Notes: generated by a model not told the origin, from the letters alone. Positions 35,375-48,029 are shown, counted from the first letter of the stretch. The stretch: DNA of 64,000 nucleotides from Haberlea rhodopensis (GCA_907163345.1 CAJQUN010000152.1:1116001-1180000), one strand, 5' to 3'. Numbers and translations: made by a program.

Positions 35375-37011
35375 TGTTGGGTTTTGGAAACCCGAATAAT
35401 CTTGATTTTGATGTTAACAAAACTTGTTATTGTGTTGCTAACATATTTCATCAAGTGTGCAGTTCATAGATGATATTTTACAGCTTGATGATCTGCTAAG
35501 AAATGGCCTTGAGTTTGGTTGCTGAAATGAGAATTCAGCATCCAGTAGACCCCGAGCGTTGCTGACTAAATTGATCATATCTCATAGCTCGGATATCGAA
35601 ATGACCTGATTCCAAAGGGGTTGGATAGAAAACTCAATTCTCTACAAGTCGTATTTCAGGCCAGAAGACCAAATTCAAAGGTCTACTTGACGAAAAGACG
35701 TCTGCAAGAGCTTGCTGATGCAGAGCTGAAACACCTACCGGATCGCACCTACTGGATTGCACCAACTGGTGACCAGACCAACTGGATGACCAGTCCAGCT
35801 GACCAGACCAACTGGATGACCAGTCCAGCTGACCAGACCAGCTGGTGACAAGACCAACTGGATGACCAGTCCAACTGGTGACCAGACCAACTGGATGACC
35901 AGTCCAGCTGACCAGACCAACTGGATGATCAGTCCAGCTGACCATACCAACTGGATGACAAGACCAGCTGACCAGACCAACTGGATGATCAGTCCAGCTG
36001 ACAAGACCAACTGGATGACCAGTCCAGCTGACCAGACCAACTGGATGACCAGTCCAGCTGACAAGACCAACTGGATGACCAGTCCAGCTGACAAGACCAA
36101 CTGGTGACCAGTCCAGCTGACCAGACCAACTGGATGACCAGACCAGCTGACCAGACCAACTGGCTGACCAGACCAGCAGACTTCCAAAAATAGCCCAGAA
36201 GCAGAATATGACCGTTGCAATGTTTGAAAGCTTAGAAAAACTGTCCCAACGGTTATATTCTTGTATCTAACGTATATATCATTACTTGGGGCTATATATA
36301 CATGATTTGGAAGCTCAATAACAGTAGATTGAAGATTAATCCAAGCCTTCCAAAGCAAACCCACTTGGGATTCAATTGAGGAACTTCAAAGACAAAAGTT
36401 GCTAAATGAAGAGCACTCCTCAAACCTTTGGCACCTCTTACCTTGCTGTATCAGATCTGTTAGGAGATCATTTGTGCCTTTGTATTCACTCTATTCATTA
36501 TATTTGTGAGCTAAAATAGAAGAGTGAATACCATTGTAACGGTTGATGATTCATCACAACCGATTGAGAGGTCTTTGTATGTGAGACATTAAAGAACATA
36601 CATAGTTGAGTTGCTAGGAGTTCTAGTTGGATGGGGAATGCCCAACTGGACCGGGTTTGTACAAAGAGTTGTATAAATCAAAGTCTTCTAGTGTATCCTT
36701 CCATGAGATGGAAGAAGGGGAGACGTAGAAGCGTTGTGCTTCGAACTTCCAGAAACAAATGCTTGTGTTATTTACTTTACTGCATTTATTTACCTTACTG
36801 TTTTTACATACTTTCTTGCATATCTTTAAAATGCCTTTCAAATGAGTAATCGGTTTTAGAGCGGGTTATGTTGAGTGTCTTCCGCTCGGTTTTGTAACTG
36901 AACTCGATATAATCTCTCGGTGCAATTATTTCAAGAACACGAGCTATTGAAGCTCAAGTTGGTTGAACTCGGGTGTGGAATGGCAACCCACCCCCGAAAT
37001 CGATCCTAACA
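35375..37011 (+). repeat. 5' LTR of J
   Basis: TGTTGGGTTTTGG...CGATCCTAACA. It contains the 30-bp array (35,762-36,177) and a TATA box GCTATATATA at 36,291. Confidence 0.9.
35762..36177 (+). repeat. 30-bp tandem array in U3 of the J 5' LTR
   Basis: About 14 copies of a 30-bp unit made of two related halves, 'gaccagaccaactggat' and 'gaccagtccagct'. Because 30 is a multiple of 3, long open frames appear on both strands (TSPADQTNWM and QLVWSAGLVI repeats); these are by-products, not genes. Each unit has E-box-like CAGCTG/CAACTG words. The array lies about 115 bp upstream of the TATA box, as U3 enhancer repeats do. Confidence 0.85.
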
Positions 37012-37852
37012 AGTGGCATCAGAGCCTGGTTGTTCTTGGAAAGCATTTTAACCGATTTTAGACGGAAATCTTTTAAAGAAAACTTTCTCATGAGCATGAA
37101 ATTATTTTCATAGCATAATTTTCTAAAACTTGGTGTATGAAAATTTTTAGAATAAAAATCAATTTCATTGCATTCATTTTGCACGAAAATAATTTTAAAA
37201 TCTATTTTAAATGTTCAAATTTTCGTTCAATATGTTATAAACTCATTTTATTTTTTATTTTGAATTTTTTTTCTAACAATTTTCGAAACATTTTAGTTTT
37301 CTGGCAGCTTACAGCGACTTTGGGAAAATTGGCATAACGTCTTGCTCGGATGTCCAAATGACGAACCGTTTTTTGCATTGCAAACTAGACTCATAGAGGT
37401 TCGTAACGGTATAGGTCTTGAAGCCTAATTTTTCACGAGGAAAAGCAGTTTACTCTGCAAAGTTGACTCATGTGCTGCCACCGCTGAAAGATGAAATGGA
37501 CATTGTTGAGTTTTGTCAAGAAATTCAAATTTGTTGCCAAGTATGCTACATGCATCATCAAAGGAGGTTATTTTTGTTCAAAAATTAATGTACATTGCAA
37601 TTTTTTTATTTGTTTTAGCCTACCCTATTTGCCTCTCACTTGCTCAAATTTTCAAACCTTTTAAAATTAAGGGGGAGAGTTTAATCTCAATCCTTGAGGG
37701 GGAGTAAATTTTATTTGTCTTCCTTTTTGATTCACACAAAAAGGGGGAGAAATATGTTGTTTAAAAATATATTTTTTTTTTCTTGTTATGCAACATTGTG
37801 CTTTAATGTCATATTTTTATTCAAGTTTTGTGATCATCAAAAAGGGGGAGAT
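37012..37852 (+). other. Interior of J
   Basis: PBS-like TGGCATCAGAGCC at 37,014-37,026, AT-rich DNA, then four GGGGGAG tracts ending in the PPT. Short frames here resemble nothing known to me. Confidence 0.8.
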
Positions 37853-39549
37853 TGTTGGGTTTTGGAAACCCGAATAATCTTGATTTTGATGTTAACAAAA
37901 CTTGTTATTGTGTTGCTAACATATTTCATCAAGTGTGCAGTTCATAGATGATATTTTACAGCTTGATGATCTGCTAAGAAATGGCCTTGAGTTTGGTTGC
38001 TGAAATGAGAATTCAGCATCCAGTAGACCCCGAGCGTTGCTGACTAAATTGATCATATCTCATAGCTCGGATATCGAAATGACCTGATTCCAAAGGGGTT
38101 GGATAGAAAACTCAATTCTATACAAGTCGTATTTCAGGCCAGAAGACCAAATTCGAAGGTTTACTTGACGAAAAGACGTCTGCAAGAGCTTGCTGATGCA
38201 GAGCTGAAACACCTACCGGATCGCACCTACTGGATTGCACCAACTGGTGACCAGACCAACTGGCTGAGCAGACCAGCTGACCAGACCAACTGGATGACCA
38301 GTCCAGCTGACCAGACCAACTGGATGACCAGTCCAGCTGACCACACCAGCTGGTGACAAGACCAACTGGATGACCAGACCAACTGGATGACCAGTCCAGC
38401 TGCCCAGACCAACTGGTGACAAGACCAACTGGATGACCAGTCCAGCTGACCAGACCAACTGGATGATCAGTCCAGCTGACCATACCAACTGGATGACAAG
38501 ACCAGCTGACCAGACCAACTGGATGATCAGTCCAGCTGACAAGACCAACTGGATGACCAGTCCAGCTGACCAGACCAACTGGATGACCAGTCCAGCTGAC
38601 AAGACCAACTGGATGACCAGTCCAGCTGACAAGACCAACTGGTGACCAGTCCAGCTGACCAGACCAACTGGATAACCAGACCAGCTGACCAGACCAACTG
38701 GCTGACCAGACCAGCAGACTTCCAAAAATAGCCCAGAAGCAGAATATGACCGTTGCAATGTTTGAAAGCTTACCAAAACTGTCCCAACGGTTATATTCTT
38801 GTATCTAACGTATATATCATTACTTGGGGCTATATATACATGATTTGGAAGCTCAATAACAGTAGATTGAAGATTAATCCAAGCCTTCCAAAGCAAACCC
38901 ACTTGGGATTCAATTGAGGAACTTCAAAGACAAAAGCTGCTAAATGAAGAGCACTCCTCAAACCTTTGGCACCTCTTACCTTGCTGTATCAGATCTGTTA
39001 GGAGATCATTTGTGCCTTTGTATTCACTCTATTCATTATATTTGTGAGCTAAAATAGAAGAGTGAATACCATTGTAACGGTTGATGATTCATCACAACCG
39101 ATTGAGAGGTCTTTGTATGTGAGACATTAAAGAACATACATAGTTGAGTTGCTAGGAGTTCTAGTTGGATGGGGAATGCCCAACTGGACCGGGTTTGTAC
39201 AAAGAGTTGTATAAATCAAAGTCTTCTAGTGTATCCTTCCATGAGATGGAAGAAGGGGAGACGTAGAAGCGTTGTGCTTCGAACTTCCAGAAACAAATGC
39301 TTGTGTTATTTACTTTACTGCATTTATTTACCTTACTGTTTTTACATACTTTCTTGCATATCTTTAAAATGCCTTTCAAATGAGTAATCGGTTTTAGAGC
39401 GGGTTATGTCGAGTGTCTTCCGCTCGGTTTTGTAACTGAACTCGATATAATCTCTCGGTGCAATTATTTCAAGAACACGAGCTATTGAAGCTCAAGTTGG
39501 TTGAACTCGGGTGTGGAATGGCAACCCACCCCCGAAATCGATCCTAACA
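37853..39549 (+). repeat. 3' LTR of J with 30-bp array at 38,240-38,715
   Basis: Nearly identical to the 5' LTR but 60 bp longer, which is exactly two 30-bp units. The array differs in unit order near its start (38,256-38,420). TATA box at 38,830-38,839. Confidence 0.9.
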
Positions 39550-39912
39550 CTATGAGAATTGCATATGACGATCATATAACTATCCATGTTGCGTTCTCAT
39601 GGTGGGTCTGTCCAGTACATCGTTCTCTAACATGTACCCATGTGTTGATTTGATATCTCATATCAATGAACAATTCATCAATCAATACATACTAGTCTCT
39701 ACGTATTATCATTATCCCTATTCATGATAATACTTGACTAGGGACAATGTTTAAGAATAATACAATATTATTCTAAGGACATTAACATATATATTAATTC
39801 ACATTGCACAGTTAAACGAATAATATATAATAATGAATTGCCATTCATAAAATCATAAACATTGTATGTCAAAACAATCATCTAATGACTTGTCTTAGGG
39901 CATATCCCAACA

Positions 39913-41551
39913 CTATGAACCCATTAAAACTCATGAGCATGCTAGTTGCGCTAGTGATATAAATGATGCATATGATGATGATTTTGATATTGATGATTTA
40001 TGGGAGATGGGAAAGGCTACTGATGGCCTTGATGACAAAGGAGGTATGGATTCGAGCCATGTGCATACTGATCATACTATTGCTGCTTTATCTACTCATG
40101 ATACTGCTGACCCTCTCTTTTCTAACTTGTAGGATCGTACCATTGAAAAGACACACCATCTGGATCGACCACAACAAGCCACATGTGTTGGAGGAGGAAC
40201 ACGGACTGAGGACGCCCACTCAAAGGCGAACAAACCAAAATTCAAGGGAATCAAGAAGATATTGAGGTGGAAGAGGAAAGATAGAGCGACACCGCATCAC
40301 TCACCTTGATAGAGGTCTGGCGTCGGGCCACCGACGTTAAACAGCGGCGCTGCTTGGGAGGCAACCCAAGGGGAGTTAGTTTCCTTTCTCCATTTTATTC
40401 ATTTTTATTGCTTTAGTAGTTAGACTTTTCTCTTTTCTTGTATTTTTGCCTTACATTGGGGACAATGTAAGATTTAAGTATGGGGGAGGGATTAGTGGCG
40501 TGTTATTGTTTTTCTTATTACAAAAAAAAATCAAAAAATTTGAAAATTTTGAGCTCATAGTTAGTAATGAACACATGCTTAGAATCACTAGACCATGATG
40601 AAACCTAATTAATGGCATGCATGTTTTTGAACATAGGTGAATTAACCTTGGAACACTTTGAACTCTAATGCAAATTTTACTTTAACTTAGTAGTTGAATA
40701 TTTTGAGCACATTATTGTCATGACTTGTGAAGTGTGCATAGCTTAGTGAAGATTGTGTGAATTTTGTGATAGTCTTAAGAAGTCTCTAATACATGCTAGA
40801 ACTTAACTACATGCTCTTTGAGGCGTATGTCTAGACTACTTCCCTAATGAGCCTAAATATGAATTCTATCCACACCTTTGAAGGGAGTATGATGCGTTTC
40901 ATTCATATGCACTTATGTTATCAATGATTCAAATGTTTTGTGAGCTTTTTATTGTCAAAAGAATGGAATGCATGAAAGAAAAAGGATGCCTTGAGAAAAT
41001 AGATAAAAATATGACTCCAAGGGGAGCCAAGGCACAAAAGGAGAAAAATGTTGTAATAAAAGTTGACAAATTTAAGCAAGAAGAGAAGCTTTTAGTGTGC
41101 ATATCATCATACTCTCTTGTTTGATATGTTTTTTTTCCTTTCTTTCATTAGCCAATACCTAGGCCAAGCTACAAGCTAATAAAGACCTACTTGATTTATG
41201 TTTGCAAAGTGGCTAATATAGTGGAGAAGAGTGTGCAAGTAAGCTTATACTTGTGTTAGTGTATGACTTGAACTACTGTGGATTTGCATCTTTTGAATCT
41301 ATAACTTGTACACAACACTTGTTTATGACCACACACGCACGTTCACTACTTTGTTGAGAATGAGATGTTTAGGGATTGAACTTGTTCCATTATTAACTTT
41401 TCACCACCTTTCATTACTATGCATGTTTAAAATTGTTGAGGCATTTAAGTGAGAACAAGTTAGTTTGTTATGATGCTATGAGCCAAGCAAAAAAAAAATT
41501 AGTTTTATTTGATTTACTCGAGGTCGAGTAAAGAGTAAGTATGGGGGAGTT
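39913..41551 (+). other. Post-protease tail, 3' UTR and PPT of A
   Basis: 39,918-40,132 continues the A frame (YEPIKTHEHAS...DDLWEMGKATDG...THDTADPLFSNL, stop TAG at 40,130). The end block 'cgacgttaaacagcggcgct' and 'ggaggcaacccaagg' follows (40,330-40,372). Hairpin ACATTG-GGGA-CAATGT and first PPT-like tract are at 40,453-40,488, then about 1 kb non-coding and the true PPT AAGTATGGGGGAG (41,537-41,549). Confidence 0.75.
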
Positions 41552-43093
41552 TGATGTGACTAGAAATAGACACATCTATTGCGGTTAATTGTTTACGATT
41601 TGGTATGTTTTGATGGATAATTTGATACATATACTACCTAATCGTATATTTGTGTAATTGTAGGTGAAATCGAAAAAATCGAGCTAACTAAGGCGAATAA
41701 AGATCAAGAAAAGCTTTGGAGCTAATAAGGACTCAATGTAGATCGAGAAAAAGGCTAAAAATGTAATTTTAGCAGAGGCGATCGACCGCATTAAGGAGGC
41801 AATCGATCGCCTATGGACAGAAAGTTGAGCAACAAAATTCACGAAGAGGCGATCGATCGCGATAAAAGAGGCGACCGATCGCCAAAGCCCACTGGAGCCA
41901 AGTGATCGATCGCGAGAAAAGTGGCGATCTATCACCTAAGTAAAATCGTAGAAAAAAAAAGAGCTAGCGATCGATCGCCACCTTATGGCGATCGATCGCC
42001 AGCAGTGTTTTGGAAAGATTGGATTCTTGATTTCTTTCCTTCCTACATGGGCTCTAACCTACCCCATCAGCCTCAATACCTCTTAATACTCGAAAATTAG
42101 TCTCTTTTGAGAGAGAATTCAGACTTTAGAAAAAAAAAATTAGATTTTAGAATAATTTTTCTTTCAATTTTTGTGAAGAACGCTCGAAGAACGAGGACGG
42201 AATCGACAAGCCGGAATCGTGCTTCCTTTTAGTAACTTTTTCTTTTCCTATTAGTTTGATACTTTCTAGATTAATTTTGATTGTTTTTAATCTAGTTATG
42301 AGTAGCTAAATACTTTTGTGATTCTCGGTTTAGGAAAATGATACATTGGATGTTTACGATTCTTGTGAGATAAGTTTTGATTGTTGATTTTCTTTGAGTA
42401 TCAATTGTTTTTCTGATTTGATTGTTATAATTGTTATGCATGATTGTTGGATTGATCACCTAGCTATCGTTCATACAATTTAACGCTAAATTAGATATCA
42501 AATACGGAAATGTTTGATCCCTCTAATTTACGAAGCAACTAAGATTAATTAAATTCCGCTTGTGAGTTTGTTAAATTCTTAAGGAAAACAATTGACTAGA
42601 TTAAACATAGACGCTTGGATTATGTTGTTTAGCTTCATCGATCTCACTAGTTCATATGCTATCATCGATTTAAATCTTAATCGCTTGTATTTTGATTGAT
42701 TGTTTGATAATGATTAAACTAGAACGCTTGGGCTACTTAACTAAACTTAAGGTGAGATAGGACTTTGATTATTGGATTAAACGTCCAAGATGAGTATTCA
42801 TAAGAAAATTGAATCGTATGTGAAGATCGATGACCAAGATAGTAAACACCAATTGTAAAGTTAACCGAAAACCGAGAATCGCTGTTTTCTCATAAGTTAA
42901 TTCATCTAGTTTAATTTTGCATCATAGTAGTAGTATTATTCAATTGATTTCAAAAACCCCTTTTTATTTTCGTTTGCATAAGTTAACACAAAGATATAAC
43001 CTTCCTCAGGATCGATCCCTACTCACGCTACTACATGCATTACTGTTATTAACTTGAGAGGGTTAATTTGGGCGTACGCGATAAACGCTACCA
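41552..43093 (+). repeat. 3' LTR of A (1,542 bp)
   Basis: Collinear with the 5' LTR over its full length with few substitutions; for example the perfect hairpin is kept at 41,967-41,999. Ends AACGCTACCA, then the TSD GAAAT. Confidence 0.9.
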
Positions 43094-43098
43094 GAAAT

Positions 43099-43650
43099 CA
43101 ATGAAACACAAGTGACTATACTTAATAAATACGAAAAACGGATGATAAGATTCAGTTGTGCAGATAGCGGATGATGGCTGCCAAGAACCGGCAAGAAAGT
43201 TATGCTTTTAAATGAAGACGACCCATAGAATTTCAGATGGGAGATCGTATGTTTTTGGAAATTTCTCCTTTCGAGACACTAATCGTTTTGGCATGCGACG
43301 AAAATTATCACCTTGTTGGGTTGATTGTACAAGATCTGAGAATGAATTGGAAATCTTGCCTATAGATTGGCATTGTCACCAGCCTTATCGGTCACTCACG
43401 ATGCATTTTGCTTCACGTTGCTTTGTTGAGAATATATTAATTGAAGCTATCACTTCTTTCAGCTTGATGAGATTGGACTCGATCATTTGTATTGAACATC
43501 TTGTTCGTATTTTGGATCGTAATGATGTATACATGTTCCATTGTATTCAATATATTCTGTCGTGTATTCTGATCCATATGATGTTTTCAGCACTGAGCTG
43601 GATTTATGTTTGTGATTTCGAAGACGAAATCTATTTAAGTGGGGGAGAAG
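43099..43650 (+). pseudogene. Integrase C-terminal remnant and PPT of B
   Basis: Continuation of B after the A insertion. Motifs in hopping frames: SYAFK*RRPIEFQMGDRMFL, SPF..RFGMRRKLSP, ALSPALSVTHDAF, HLVRILDRN, and finally FEDEIYLSGGE right before the LTR. These match the chromovirus integrase C-terminal domain (GDRVFLKVSP, RFGKRGKLSPRYIGP, NFEDEI end). The PPT AGTGGGGGAGAAG lies at 43,638-43,650. An uninterrupted 147-aa frame (43,212-43,655) is partly by chance. Confidence 0.75.
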
Positions 43651-43732
43651 TGTAAGGCCCCGATATTTTCATTACGGTAAATTAAATATAATTTGGGAAT
43701 TTATTAATAATTAATTTGTGATTAATTAATTA

Positions 43733-44885
43733 TGTTAGGATCGGGGTAGTGTTTAGAAGGGGGGTTTAATAAATACTGGATTCAATTTCGATTTTACTTG
43801 GGTTGCTGCAGACTGTTAAGTACTGCAGTAGCTTCTCAATATATTGCAAGTCAGCAGACACTGATTATACGGAAAACGTCTGCTGGACTTGTGAGTAATA
43901 ATAACTGAATGGTAAATTGCAGTAAGTAAATGACACAAGAATTGTTTCTGGAAGTTCGAAGCACAACGCTTCTACGTCTCCCTCCTTTGCAGGAAGGTTA
44001 CACTGAAAGAGTTTGGTTTACACTTTGTAGTTTACAACCTCCTTAGGCACTCACACAGCTTGGCCTAAACTCCTAGCAATCACAAATTTCTAATTTGTTT
44101 ACAATGATTTCTATGACACTCACACAAGATATAAACTGTTTAGCTTCGAGTGTTCTTTGAGCAGCAGACTCAGTTGTAGTTCTTTTCTGATCTTGCTGAA
44201 CCTTCAGAGAATATCAATGAGATGATTTGCTTTGATGTTGATGTTTTTCTTTTGTTTGATCAGATGGTTCAGCTAACCTCTTCATTCTTCACTTGGACGT
44301 ATTTATAGACTTATTGATCTAACGGCAACTTGTCTATATTTGGAAGAGACAAATTTTCTGTTATCATTCCATATTCTGATTGTCTTCTTTCCTATTTTGT
44401 TTAGCAACAGCTCTTTTATTCTGACGCTAATGGTGGCGGAGATATAGCAAGGTGCGGCACTCTGTTGTACCTTTGTCAGAATATGTTGTACATTTTTTGT
44501 CTTGTTGCTTTGTGCTCTTGCTGGATGGTTAGACTTCTGCTGGCTTTCTTCGTTCAACTGGTCGTTCATTCTTCTGTACCCAGTAGATGTCTTTGTTCAA
44601 TATGACTATCCGGTAGATGTTTATCCGGTTGATGTCTGTCCGGTAGATGTTTGTCCAGTTGGTGTCCATCCGGTAGGTGTCCATCCAGTTGGTGTCCATC
44701 CGGTAGGTGTCCATCCAGTTGGTGTCCATCCGGTAGATGTCCATCCAGTTGGTGCTCATCCGGTAGGTGTCTGTATCCAGTAGGTGTCTGTCCAGTTGAT
44801 GTTTGTCACCCGGTAGATGTCTATATCCAGGTGTCTGTCCAGTTGATGTTTGTCACCACCAAAACATAGAAATGTTTTCCCAACA
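43733..44885 (-). repeat. 3' LTR of C with U3 tandem array
   Basis: Minus-strand start TGTTGGGAAAACATTTC at 44,885, end CGATCCTAACA at 43,733. The array (about 44,578-44,856) has a 30-bp unit built from two 15-bp halves, 'ccagttggtgtccat' and 'ccggtaggtgtccat' on the plus strand. TATA box CTATAAATA (minus) at 44,300-44,308. Confidence 0.9.
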
Positions 44886-45725
44886 ATTTTCCCCTTTTTG
44901 GTGATGACAAAACTTAGTACTGGAGACTCTTGCTTGATTATATGAACATCAACTCCTGTTAAGATTTAGAGACAGAACAAACGTAGACTTTGCAATTTGT
45001 TAGAATATATAAGCAGATTACAAGTAGTAATCAAACTGAGTAACTGAAGGAATTTCATTTTATATAAAATGAATTCTGATTACATGGTACATCTTACAAA
45101 TTTCATAGAACATCTTACAAGTCATTTAGCAGATCTATTTTTACAATCTATCCAAATGAAGAAACATAGCCAATATGGAATGATCCGAGCCAGCTAGTTT
45201 CAGAGTTATTGACAAAGGGAGGGGGAGAGAAAGTACATACAGAGAGGCTTAGAACAAAGAAAGACCTAGAAAACTACCATTATCTTCAAAGTAGTCCTCT
45301 TTTCATTTATCAAGATCTCTGTCTTCAATGAAAATACTCTGTCTTCCCCCTTTTTGTCATCAGCACCCAAGCATCTGTTGTTCCAAATCCCAGGCTGGTG
45401 GAGAACACCAGGGCTGGTCCAGGAAGCTTGAGCTAGCAGACGTGGGTTAGATAAGTAATCAACCCATGTAGGGTTGATTTAGATAAATAATGAACCCATG
45501 AAGATGTGTTGCAGAAAAAATTTCATGACTATTAAGAAGATCAGTTAAGAGGAGCATGATTGATGAGTTGAGTTAGAGAACTTAGCATGCTATTTATACT
45601 GAAAAACTAGCAAGTTGCAGTATGAATTGTCATATCATGCGTAAAGTAGTGCAGATAAAAAATAGACAGCATCAAGAATATTTTTGATAAACATATAATG
45701 GTAAACACAAAAGGATAATAAAAAG
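44886..45725 (-). other. 3' UTR and PPT of C
   Basis: PPT AAAAAGGGGAAAAT (44,899-44,886) borders the LTR. A second purine tract, CAAAAAGGGGGAAGACAG, lies at about 45,341-45,358. No coding sequence seen. Confidence 0.7.
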
Positions 45726-47468
45726 TTACTGTTTGCCCCCTAGCCAATGCTGGGAGTTGTCACGATTGGAGGGTGGAGTGTCAACATGAGGTTGTCGGGA
45801 ACTATGGGACCTTTGCTGGTAGGGAGGACTTGACCGATTTGATGCTCCAGCTGTAGCAGATGAGCGTTGAGCTGGATGCTGTTCTCGTTGGTTCAGGGGA
45901 GCAGGTCTGCTGGACTCAGGCAATCGTCGAGTAGTTTGAGAGGCAGCTGGTAGACTGTTGCTCAAATCTTGGATCTGTGAAGTAAAGGCCGCCTGTATAT
46001 TTGCCAATTGATCCGATAAGACTTTCTTGGCATCTTCTATTTTATCTTCAGGTGCCATTGAGGTGGCAGTATGAAGAGATTCATTGTGCTGAGTGATCTG
46101 CAGTCGAGCCTGCCCTATCCAAGAGAAAGAATCAGCAAAAGCATCCACAACAAAGGTTTGGAGCCTGGTGACTGTAGTCGTCAGACTATTAAGGTCTCGA
46201 TAGACTTGCTGAAATTGGGAGTCAGTATGCTACTGGTGGCTCCCAAGAATAAGAGTAGCAGTGCGTTCTTCCTGCTTTAGCTTGTTGACGTCATTGACCA
46301 GTGCAGAGATGGTGTTGGACAGATGCCCCAGTTGATCAGCAATACTGGGTGGTCCTTCCAGAGGAATGTGAGTTGAGAAGTCAAAGAAATCCTCAGGAGG
46401 ATCATGTGCCAGAGATTGATCCAGGGCATCGTTTGGATTTCAGCATTAGTGGTGATAACTCCGGGAGGACCCGCAATATCAGCAGTGGTCAACAAAGCAG
46501 TAGTTTCAATGATTGGTGCAGCAGGTGCGTCGGTAGCAATGACATCCCTGCCAGTAATAGCCTGTTCCAGCTCAGCTGTAGAAGACTGAGTGTGATCAGT
46601 AGAGTGTGATGAGGACTCGTTGGGTTCATCATTACTAGAAGAGATGGTAACTTGATGAACCACAGCCTGAATTACTGTGTCAACATTTGCATGATCAACA
46701 TCCAGAACTTTAGCGTTTGATCATTGATAGGACTTTGAACAGATGAGATAAGCGGATCAGCGGTAGAAGTGATCTCCAAGGCAGTAGAAGCTGTCTCCAA
46801 GTCAGTAGGAGCTGGACTTGCATCTCTTGACATGGCTGAGCAGGAGTGTAGACCTATTGATATGCGGAGATCATGAAGAGCATGCTCAGCCATACCCAGC
46901 TTGGGTCCTAGAGCATTTAGAACAGCTCGATCATAATTTGCTGTGCCAGAGTCAATGTTGAATTGTTGAAGCCTGGAATGAACAAGAGCTTGAAGTTCTC
47001 CCACATAATTCATCATGCGGAAGAGATCACGAAGTTTCAAACTCTTTTCAGTGTCCGTGATCTGAAGATAGGCCAAAATGAGATTCTCATCTTCCCGTGC
47101 TTGAACAAAAATAGGAGTGAAGTCATCGAAGCGAATGTTTATACGCGCCTTTACCCATCGATCAAATAGAGTTTGAAACAGTGCGCATTTCTTCCCGAAC
47201 ATCCATTGGGATAGTGGAGAAATCTGAGAGTCCAGTAGAGGGAAGACAAAGGTGAGTGGCAAACTTTAGGGAAGACAAAGGTGAGTGGCAAAGTCCAATT
47301 GAGAGCTTCCTTGTAGAATGCCGGAGCTTGACTGAGGATCACCAGAAGTCCAGATGTATCCAGCTTGTGAAAAACTTCTTTTGTATCTTCATCAGAGGTT
47401 GTGGAAATCGAATGAAAATCCACATGAACATCATTGGTGATGAAACTGTGTTGTGTATTGTTTGACAT
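45726..47468 (-). pseudogene. Extra ORF downstream of pol in C
   Basis: Open pieces in changing frames: 47,468-47,151, 47,262-46,672, 46,663-46,277 and 46,148-45,726. The N-terminal part (VHVDFHSISTTSDEDTKEVF, LDTSGLLVIL, SQAPAFYKEAL) is globular. The middle has FGKKCALFQTLFDRWVKARI and ELQALVHSRLQQF, then a Ser/Thr/Ala-rich low-complexity stretch. The C-terminus is helical (DKIEDAKKVLSDQLANIQ) with a Ser/Arg/Pro-rich tail ending at 45,726. Position fits the extra ORF of sireviruses. No transmembrane or signal sequence seen. A 24-bp direct duplication (47,240-47,263 and 47,268-47,291) breaks the first frame. Function unknown. Confidence 0.6.
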
Positions 47469-48029
47469 TTTTTGATGTAAATACTGAGAATCAAAAGTCC
47501 TGCAGTGTAAGAATTTATGGGGAGAAAGTTAACACAGTAATTTTGGAAAAGATACGAGTAAGAAAAAAATAATGGCGGTTAAATGAAAGAGTAGATGTAA
47601 CGTCGTACTGAGCGGACACATGGATACGTGGCGGTCATCTAACGTTTTAAAAAAAATTTAAAAATAAATAAAAGGACAGGATTTGGGCGGGATTGAAATA
47701 ATTTATTTTTATATAAAAGTAAATTTGAATTCCGACGTTCCAGTAGGTTAATAGTTATCGAAGGTTATTTTTGTCAAAGCATACTTGGTAAAGTCTGTTG
47801 GTATGTAGAGTCTGACTGGTAAGGTAACATCTACTGGTATGTAGAGTCATACTGGTACAGAAGCATCTACTGCAGCAGGCTATTGTTTTACCAGCTGAGC
47901 TTAGATAACCAAGATAAAATTCTAACTGAAACTTCCCCCTTAATTCATGCAATTTCTACTGAGTAATTCCCCCTGAATTCATCATACTTAAATAAAAGTA
48001 ATCAATGGTTTATTTCAATTAAACCAAGA
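47469..48029 (-). other. Spacer between RNase H and the extra ORF of C
   Basis: AT-rich, no motif. It may be a leader for the extra ORF, though I see no clear promoter. Confidence 0.5.

Larger units (their letters stand above)
35375..39549 (+). mobile_element. Element J: non-coding copia-like element with U3 repeat arrays
   Basis: Flanked by CTATG (35,370-35,374 and 39,550-39,554). 5' LTR 35,375-37,011 (1,637 bp), PBS TGGCATCAGAGCC at 37,014, interior 37,012-37,852, PPT AAAAAGGGGGAGAT (37,839-37,852), 3' LTR 37,853-39,549 (1,697 bp). The interior of only 841 bp has no retrotransposon protein. It carries several further GGGGGAG tracts (37,670, 37,698, 37,742), as autonomous copia elements do near their 3' end. 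It is a non-autonomous derivative and the innermost, probably youngest, layer. Confidence 0.85.
34223..39912 (-). mobile_element. Solo LTR I (copia-type), split by J
   Basis: Minus-strand reading starts TGTTGGGATATGCCC at 39,912 and ends TTACTTACA at 34,223. Flanked by CTATG on both sides. It has no PBS, PPT or coding part. Without J and one target copy it is about 1,510 bp. Two pieces: 34,223-35,374 and 39,555-39,912. A GC-rich (ggc)n-like stretch lies at 34,545-34,610. Confidence 0.8.
30480..43093 (+). mobile_element. Element A: Athila-like gag-protease element with both LTRs, inserted in pol of B
   Basis: Flanked by GAAAT (30,475-30,479 and 43,094-43,098). LTRs of 1,543 and 1,542 bp differ by few bases to the eye, so this is a recent insertion. 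Order: 5' LTR, perfect tRNA-Asp PBS, gag with one in-frame TGA, protease remnant interrupted by I and J, post-protease tail, 3' UTR with two PPT-like tracts, 3' LTR. It has no RT, RNase H or integrase, so it must have moved with enzymes supplied by another element. Confidence 0.9.

Noticed and set aside
35762..36177. CRISPR-like array or repetitive-protein gene (DQTNWMTSPA / QLVWSAGLVI repeats)
   Set aside because: Units are contiguous without unique spacers, lie in an LTR, and are open on both strands only because the 30-bp unit is a multiple of three.
43212..43655. Novel 147-aa gene
   Set aside because: It overlaps the integrase C-terminal remnant of B, and the matching motifs are spread over three frames.
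44502..44869. ORF with PVGVHPVG repeats
   Set aside because: It is the U3 array of the C LTR read in the wrong direction.
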